In this document: positions 59,596 to 64,000 of the stretch, piece after piece
How positions within the stretch are numbered: position 1 is the first letter of the stretch
Layout: each line of letters begins with the position of its first letter
Assembly: GCA_002389045.1 (NCBI GenBank)
Contig: DGNS01000008.1
Location: forward strand, 1 to 64,000
Origin: Thiotrichaceae bacterium UBA4486
GTDB lineage: Bacteria; Pseudomonadota; Gammaproteobacteria; Eutrophobiales; Eutrophobiaceae
DNA: 64,000 bases
Direction of reading: 5' to 3'
The notes under the pieces: generated by a model
Databases searched by the model: none
The model's input: the letters and a program-made list of their open reading frames with translations, nothing else
Told to the model about the DNA's origin: nothing
Translations under genes and position numbers: made by a program

Positions 59596-60744
59596 CTATT
59601 CAAAAAACAGTCTTACTTCTTCTTTCAACCTGTGCAATAGCGGACCTTCCTGCACATCTTCAAGAGCTACAACCGGGACCTTGAGCAGATCCTTGCCGGC
59701 AAGGCTGACCTGTAGCATTCCCTGTTCCTGCCCCCGGGTGACCGGGGCGAAAATACGTCCGTTTTTTTCAACACTGGCATCAAGGTTACGGTACTGACCA
59801 CGCGGAACTGTAATAAACAGATCCTCATCAAGACCAAGAGCAAGTGTCTCCCTGTCTCCTTTCCAGATCCTGACCGAAGTAACGGTTTCACCGGATGAAT
59901 AGAGCTTACGGGTTTCGTAGAAACGAAAACCATAATTAAGCAGGGATTGGCTGGCCTTGATCCTGGCCTCGGAACCGTCGGTGCCCATAACGACAGCAAT
60001 CAGGCGCATATCATCACGCTGTGCTGAAGATACCAGGCAATAGCCGGCTTCCTCGGTATGTCCGGTCTTGATGCCGTCAACGGAATTGTCGCGCCAGAGC
60101 AGATTATTACGATTGTTCTGTTTGATCTTGTTGTAAGTGTATTCACGAATAGAGTGCCAGCTGTAGATATCGGGATAGTCCCGAATCATGGCCCTGGCAA
60201 GGATGGCAAGATCACTGGCAGTAGTATAATGGTTTTTGTGAGGCAAGCCGGTACTGTTCATATAATGAGTATCCAGCATTCCCAGCCTTTTTGCCTGTGC
60301 ATTCATCTGGCTGGCGAATACCTCTTCGCTGCCGGCAATGAATTCCGCAAGAGCGACGCTGGCATCATTGCCGGATTGAATAATAATACCCTTCAGCAAC
60401 TCTTCGACCGTAACCTTGTCGTTAACCTCGATAAACATTCTTGACCCGGGTGTACGCCAGGCCTTTTCACTGACTGTAACCACATCAGACAGGGAAAGGT
60501 GTCCCTCTGCCAGTTCACTGGCGGCAACGTATACTGTCATTATCTTGGTAAGACTCGCAGGCGGCAGTTTGTTATCTATGTTATTTTTCGCCAGGACCTG
60601 TCCACTGTCATAATCCATTAACAGCCAGGAACTTGCATTCAACTCGGGAGGCGCGGGAATTATGCCGGCATCAGCCTGCAAATTGCCGGAAATCTGCAGG
60701 AATAATACTACTGTTAACAGACGGATATATACGGATTCAAACAT
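59596..60744 (-). CDS. dacA: D-alanyl-D-alanine carboxypeptidase (PBP5/6)
   Basis: The enzyme trims the terminal D-Ala from peptidoglycan pentapeptides. The 382-residue protein has a signal peptide, active-site PASLTK near residue 64 (SxxK), QSGNDAS (SxN) and IKTGHT (KTG), then a PBP5 C-terminal beta domain and an amphipathic C-terminal helix (LLHRLKEEVRLFFE) that docks on the inner membrane. It is 5 bp upstream of dat. The next gene upstream is rlpA, 22 bp away. Confidence 0.95.
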   Translation of the reverse strand: MFESVYIRLLTVVLFLQISGNLQADAGIIPAPPELNASSWLLMDYDSGQVLAKNNIDNKLPPASLTKIMTVYVAASELAEGHLSLSDVVTVSEKAWRTPGSRMFIEVNDKVTVEELLKGIIIQSGNDASVALAEFIAGSEEVFASQMNAQAKRLGMLDTHYMNSTGLPHKNHYTTASDLAILARAMIRDYPDIYSWHSIREYTYNKIKQNNRNNLLWRDNSVDGIKTGHTEEAGYCLVSSAQRDDMRLIAVVMGTDGSEARIKASQSLLNYGFRFYETRKLYSSGETVTSVRIWKGDRETLALGLDEDLFITVPRGQYRNLDASVEKNGRIFAPVTRGQEQGMLQVSLAGKDLLKVPVVALEDVQEGPLLHRLKEEVRLFFE

Positions 60745-60766
60745 CTATTCATACCTGGTGATTGGA

Positions 60767-61609
60767 TTATCGGGTAACAAGCCTGTGATTCGCCACGCCC
60801 AGTTGATTCAGGGTTGCAACTATCCTGTCGGCAATATCAATATGGAAAATGGGCCCGACCAGTACACGATGAAGGTCCCTGCCGTCAATCACAACATGTT
60901 TCACAGTGACCATATGGGTACTGAGTGAAGCAAGTTTCTCTTTCAGAATCCTTGCATTGGCCCTGTCGGAAAATGCGCCCACTTGGATGTAAATAGCTTC
61001 CTTGCCCGTACTCCTGTTATTGTGGCTATTTGTCGTCCGGTTGTCAGTCGGCGATGCCGTCGCGGTTACTGTTGTATTTGTCGTCAACGCCCGGACCTCC
61101 ACGTTGCCTGTCCCGCGTTCGACAATACCCAACCTGGTTGCTGCCGTATAGGAAAGATCGATGATACGGCCATCATGAAACGGTCCGCGATCATTGACAC
61201 GGACAATGATCTTTCTATTATTGTCAATGTTGGTCACTTCCACGTATGTCGGCAGCGGCAGGGTCTTGTGTGCCGCCGTCATTTTATACATATCGTAGGT
61301 TTCTCCACTCGAGGTTCTGCGGCCATGAAACTTGGTGCCGTACCAGGATGCAATGCCGCGTTGCCGGAATCCGGCACTGCTTTTCAGAACATAATAGCGT
61401 TTGCCGAATACCTCATAACTTTCCGGATTGCCATACCTGCTTTTCGGTTCATTACGCGGTACAGCGTCCGGAACCGAAGAGATATCTGCAGGCGTATCCG
61501 GAGCCGCATCGATTTGTTCACGATAAATTCCGGCACCACCACAAGCGCTCAGAACAAAAAGCAGGGCCTGACTTGTCAGAATGATGCGGATGAGTCGGGA
61601 TATTCTCAT
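60767..61609 (-). CDS. rlpA: RlpA septal ring lytic transglycosylase with SPOR domain
   Basis: RlpA-type enzymes digest glycan strands lacking stem peptides at the septum. The 280-residue protein is a lipoprotein (lipobox LSAC). It has the double-psi barrel core with GIASWYGTKFHGRRTSSGE and the catalytic-type NDRGPFHDGRIIDLS segment, and a C-terminal SPOR domain (about residues 205–280) after a Thr/Asn-rich linker. Its ATG overlaps the mltB stop, so the two hydrolases are made together. Confidence 0.94.
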   Translation of the reverse strand: MRISRLIRIILTSQALLFVLSACGGAGIYREQIDAAPDTPADISSVPDAVPRNEPKSRYGNPESYEVFGKRYYVLKSSAGFRQRGIASWYGTKFHGRRTSSGETYDMYKMTAAHKTLPLPTYVEVTNIDNNRKIIVRVNDRGPFHDGRIIDLSYTAATRLGIVERGTGNVEVRALTTNTTVTATASPTDNRTTNSHNNRSTGKEAIYIQVGAFSDRANARILKEKLASLSTHMVTVKHVVIDGRDLHRVLVGPIFHIDIADRIVATLNQLGVANHRLVTR

Positions 61610-62592
61610 GAGGCATCGGAATTATATCGTTTTGCGATTTCCTGTGATAACTGGTAAACAGCCATTGCATACAGAGCACTGTGATTATACCGGGTAATGA
61701 CATAGAAATTATGGAAACCCAGCCATAATTCAGGCCCTTCCTTCTGTTCCAGCTCAACAAGTTTTACCATTGAACCGGTATTCACACTCCCGGCCGGTTT
61801 GATTTCCATAGCGGCCAGTTGTTCCAGGGTCATATCCGGTTGCAGGCCTTCGTTAACGGCATTTTTCCATTCATCACCGGAAAATTCGGCGGGCTCGGCT
61901 ACGGCATCACCCTTTATCCAGCCGTGCAGGCTGAAATATCTGGCAACGGATCCGATGGCATCGACGGGATTGGTCCAGATATTAATCTTGCCATCGTTAT
62001 CAAAATCCGCGGCGTAGTGACGGTAGCTACCCGGGATGAATTGCGGTATCCCCATTGCGCCGGCATAGGAACCTTTCAGACTCATGGGATCGATATCCTG
62101 CTCGCGGGTAAGCAGGAGATATTGCTCGAGCTGGCCACGGAAAAAATCCGCACGTTTCGGATAGTGAAATCCCAGTGTGACAAGCGCATCCATGACCCGG
62201 TAGTTGCCGGTGATACGCCCGTAGTGAGTCTCCACACCGATAATTGCAACAATGATCCCGGCAGGGACCCCGTATATTTTTTCGGCCCTTTCCAGAGTGG
62301 ATAAATGTTCGCTCCAGAAATCGACGCCCCTCTGAATGCGATCAGGTCGCATGAATATTGACCGGTATTTATGCCAGGGCAGTCTTTCCGCGGGCCTGGA
62401 TATAGCCTCGAGAATGGTTTCTGATACACGGGCCTCGTTGAAGAGGTTTGTCAATGTCGTGGCTTCAAAGCCGTGGCGTGAAACCATCTCGCTGATGAAT
62501 TTATCGATCTCGGCGTCTACGGAGGCTGAAACATTGACACTCGCCAGCAGCAGCAGTGTATACAGTATTTTTACCGGTTTTAATCTGGCCAT
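61606..62592 (-). CDS. mltB: Lytic murein transglycosylase B
   Basis: MltB cleaves peptidoglycan glycan strands to 1,6-anhydro ends. The 328-residue protein has a signal peptide (ILYTLLLLASVNVSA), the catalytic Glu in IIGVETHYG near residue 121, and YAGAMGIPQFIPGSYRHYA further on. It lacks an obvious lipobox Cys, unlike E. coli MltB, so it may be a soluble periplasmic form. It abuts rodA (no gap) and overlaps rlpA. Confidence 0.93.
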   Translation of the reverse strand: MARLKPVKILYTLLLLASVNVSASVDAEIDKFISEMVSRHGFEATTLTNLFNEARVSETILEAISRPAERLPWHKYRSIFMRPDRIQRGVDFWSEHLSTLERAEKIYGVPAGIIVAIIGVETHYGRITGNYRVMDALVTLGFHYPKRADFFRGQLEQYLLLTREQDIDPMSLKGSYAGAMGIPQFIPGSYRHYAADFDNDGKINIWTNPVDAIGSVARYFSLHGWIKGDAVAEPAEFSGDEWKNAVNEGLQPDMTLEQLAAMEIKPAGSVNTGSMVKLVELEQKEGPELWLGFHNFYVITRYNHSALYAMAVYQLSQEIAKRYNSDAS

Positions 62593-63684
62593 TTATTGTG
62601 ACAATAACCTTCTGTGTGTGTGTATGCTCATCAGTATGCCAAATCCAATCATCAGGGTAACCATAGAGGTTCCTCCCAGTGATATGAAGGGTAACGGTAC
62701 CCCGACTACAGGCAACTGACCGGATACCATTCCTATGTTTACAATAATGTAGACAAAAAATGTCAGAACAATTCCCGATGCAAGTAACTTACCAAATATT
62801 TCCTGGGCATTGTAGGCAATATAGAAGCCCCTGAATATGATCAGCAAATATACACAGACAAGGAACAGGACACCCATAAAGCCGAATTCTTCGCAGTAAA
62901 CGGCGAAGATGAAATCGGTGGATCGTTCCGGCAGGAATTCAAGATTGGACTGGGTGCCGTTGAGCCAGCCTTTGCCGTACAGTCCCCCGGAACCGATGGC
63001 AATTTTTGATTGAATAATATGATAACCGGCACCGAGGGGATCCTGCTCAGGATCCATGAATGTCAGGACCCGGCGCTTCTGGTAATCATGCATGAAATAC
63101 CACAGCAATGGCGCACAACTGGCGGCAAGGGCTGCAAATGCAGCAAGTATTTTCAGACGGATACCGGCGACGACCACCACGGCCCCCCCGGCGGCGGCTA
63201 CCAGAAGTGCTGTTCCCAGATCCGGTTGTATGGCGATAAGGCCAACGGGCACGGCAACAATCAAAATTGCGACAAACAAAGCCGTCAGTCGCGGTGGCAA
63301 ATCCCGCTGTGATAAATACCAGGCCACAACCATTGGCACTGCCAGTTTCATGATTTCGGACGGTTGAAAGCGAATCACACCAATATCCAGCCATCGTTGT
63401 GCACCCTTGCCGATATCACCGAAAAATATCACCAGCAACAGTAGCAGTATGCCAAGCACATACAATTCGGGACACCATCGGCGAATGGAAGATGCGGGTA
63501 CCTGTGCCACCAGCAGCATCATGATGATGGCTATTCCAATCCTTATCGCCTGCCTGGTGACTACATCGACCTGTTGATTGGAGGCACTGTAGAGTATAAC
63601 CAGGCCGATACCACACACCACGATGATTCCCAGAATGATCGGAAAATCAACATGCAACCGGGTTGACAGGGTCTTGCTTTCCAT
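62593..63684 (-). CDS. rodA: Peptidoglycan glycosyltransferase RodA (SEDS family)
   Basis: RodA polymerises glycan strands for rod-shaped growth, together with PBP2. The 363-residue protein has ten hydrophobic segments, the LVILYSASNQ start and WYLSQRDLPPRL, and the SEDS signature AGYHIIQSKIAIGSGG with GVPLPFISLGGTSMV near the end. It lies 3 bp after the PBP2 gene and directly before mltB, so synthesis and cleavage enzymes share the transcript. Confidence 0.96.
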   Translation of the reverse strand: MESKTLSTRLHVDFPIILGIIVVCGIGLVILYSASNQQVDVVTRQAIRIGIAIIMMLLVAQVPASSIRRWCPELYVLGILLLLLVIFFGDIGKGAQRWLDIGVIRFQPSEIMKLAVPMVVAWYLSQRDLPPRLTALFVAILIVAVPVGLIAIQPDLGTALLVAAAGGAVVVVAGIRLKILAAFAALAASCAPLLWYFMHDYQKRRVLTFMDPEQDPLGAGYHIIQSKIAIGSGGLYGKGWLNGTQSNLEFLPERSTDFIFAVYCEEFGFMGVLFLVCVYLLIIFRGFYIAYNAQEIFGKLLASGIVLTFFVYIIVNIGMVSGQLPVVGVPLPFISLGGTSMVTLMIGFGILMSIHTHRRLLSQ

Positions 63685-63687
63685 TAT

Positions 63688-64000
63688 CTAGCCGCTGTCT
63701 CCACCGGTCAGATAGTGATCAAACAATGTCCGGGCAATTGGCGCCGCCGTCCGCGAGCCGCCACCACCGTTCTCCACCAGGATGGCAAGGGCAATTTGTG
63801 GATTCTCCACCGGTGCAAAGGCGATAAACCAGGCATGATCCTTGAACTCTTCACTGATATCATCCTCCTCGTACTCCGCATCCTGGGCAATACCGATTAC
63901 CTGGGCAGTACCGGTCTTGCCGGCGAACCGGTATGCCGCACCAAGCCCGCTGCGTCTCGCTGTTCCGCGTTCACCATGCACGACATCAACCATCGCGGTA
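63688..64000 (-). CDS. mrdA: Penicillin-binding protein 2, C-terminal part (gene runs off window)
   Basis: The frame is open at the right edge, so only the last 103 or so residues are present. The KTG motif is intact in FAGKTGTAQVIG, followed by HAWFIAFAP, NPQIALAILVENGGGGS and a short tail, as in the transpeptidase domain of class B PBPs. Adjacency to rodA identifies it as PBP2 (MrdA). It is the first visible gene of the leftward cell-wall operon. Confidence 0.93.
   Translation of the reverse strand, partial: TAMVDVVHGERGTARRSGLGAAYRFAGKTGTAQVIGIAQDAEYEEDDISEEFKDHAWFIAFAPVENPQIALAILVENGGGGSRTAAPIARTLFDHYLTGGDSG

Overview
The window looks like chromosome from a gammaproteobacterium. The evidence is the gene orders rph–rdgB–hemW, yicC–gmk–rpoZ–spoT, birA–coaX, ybeD–lipB–lipA and mrdA–rodA–mltB–rlpA–dacA, plus a UbiC/UbiA ubiquinone branch, RodA/PBP2 elongasome genes and YadG/YadH-type transporter genes. 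A divergent CysB-like regulator/TauE-SafE transporter pair, a rhodanese and a very large flavin/iron-sulfur oxidoreductase hint at an active sulfur metabolism (inference, perhaps a Chromatiales-like lineage). A PrsT-type TPR lipoprotein suggests an XrtA/PEP-CTERM system elsewhere in the genome. No rRNA, tRNA or CRISPR array was seen.

Layout. 0–8.5 kb: the 3' end of a Y1 transposase of the RAYT type, an MsbA-like ABC exporter, the DUF3999/DUF2339 membrane pair, an AT-rich gap with a small unknown gene, and hemW. 8.5–14.2 kb: rdgB and rph on one side and yicC, gmk, rpoZ and spoT on the other, diverging at about 10 kb. 14.2–19.3 kb: ridA, recG, ubiC, ubiA and an M14 peptidase, tightly packed. 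19.3–24.3 kb: an L,D-transpeptidase with a TPR partner that share an NTF2-like tail, then the overlapping operon birA–coaX–SPOR protein. 24.3–31.8 kb: an unknown protein, a VWA+FHA membrane protein, a rhodanese, a lipoprotein peptidase, an exported YqgE-like protein, a second FHA protein and a thioredoxin-like protein. 31.9–41.1 kb: the CysB-like/TauE pair, small unknown genes, gloB, PrsT, lipA–lipB–ybeD and a DUF4389 protein. 41.3–49.0 kb: a same-strand run with the 1254-residue Nfn-like oxidoreductase, an unknown helical protein, a double cyclic-nucleotide-binding protein and a yadG/yadH-like ABC exporter.

The most distinctive part is 49.3–55.5 kb. Seven stretches fit the architecture of integron attC recombination sites: an RYYYAAC-like box, a GTTRRRY-like box and an imperfect hairpin between them. 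They alternate with short single-gene units, all on the + strand. No integrase is visible, so this looks like a gene-cassette cluster lacking its integrase, or the distal part of a chromosomal integron. The cassettes encode a possible GGCT-like protein, an HNH endonuclease with three homing-endonuclease-type repeats, an unknown soluble protein, a membrane-anchored protein with a HEPN-like Rx5H motif, an exported ClpP-like serine protease, and a DUF2283 protein with a shortened partner ORF. YnfA follows the last site. A complete RAYT transposase with perfect 20-bp inverted repeats sits inside the array.

55.5–64 kb returns to housekeeping content: a dienelactone-hydrolase-like protein, MarC, a class III sirtuin, queD, and a cell-wall cluster (dat, dacA, rlpA, mltB, rodA, 3' end of mrdA) read leftward from the right edge.
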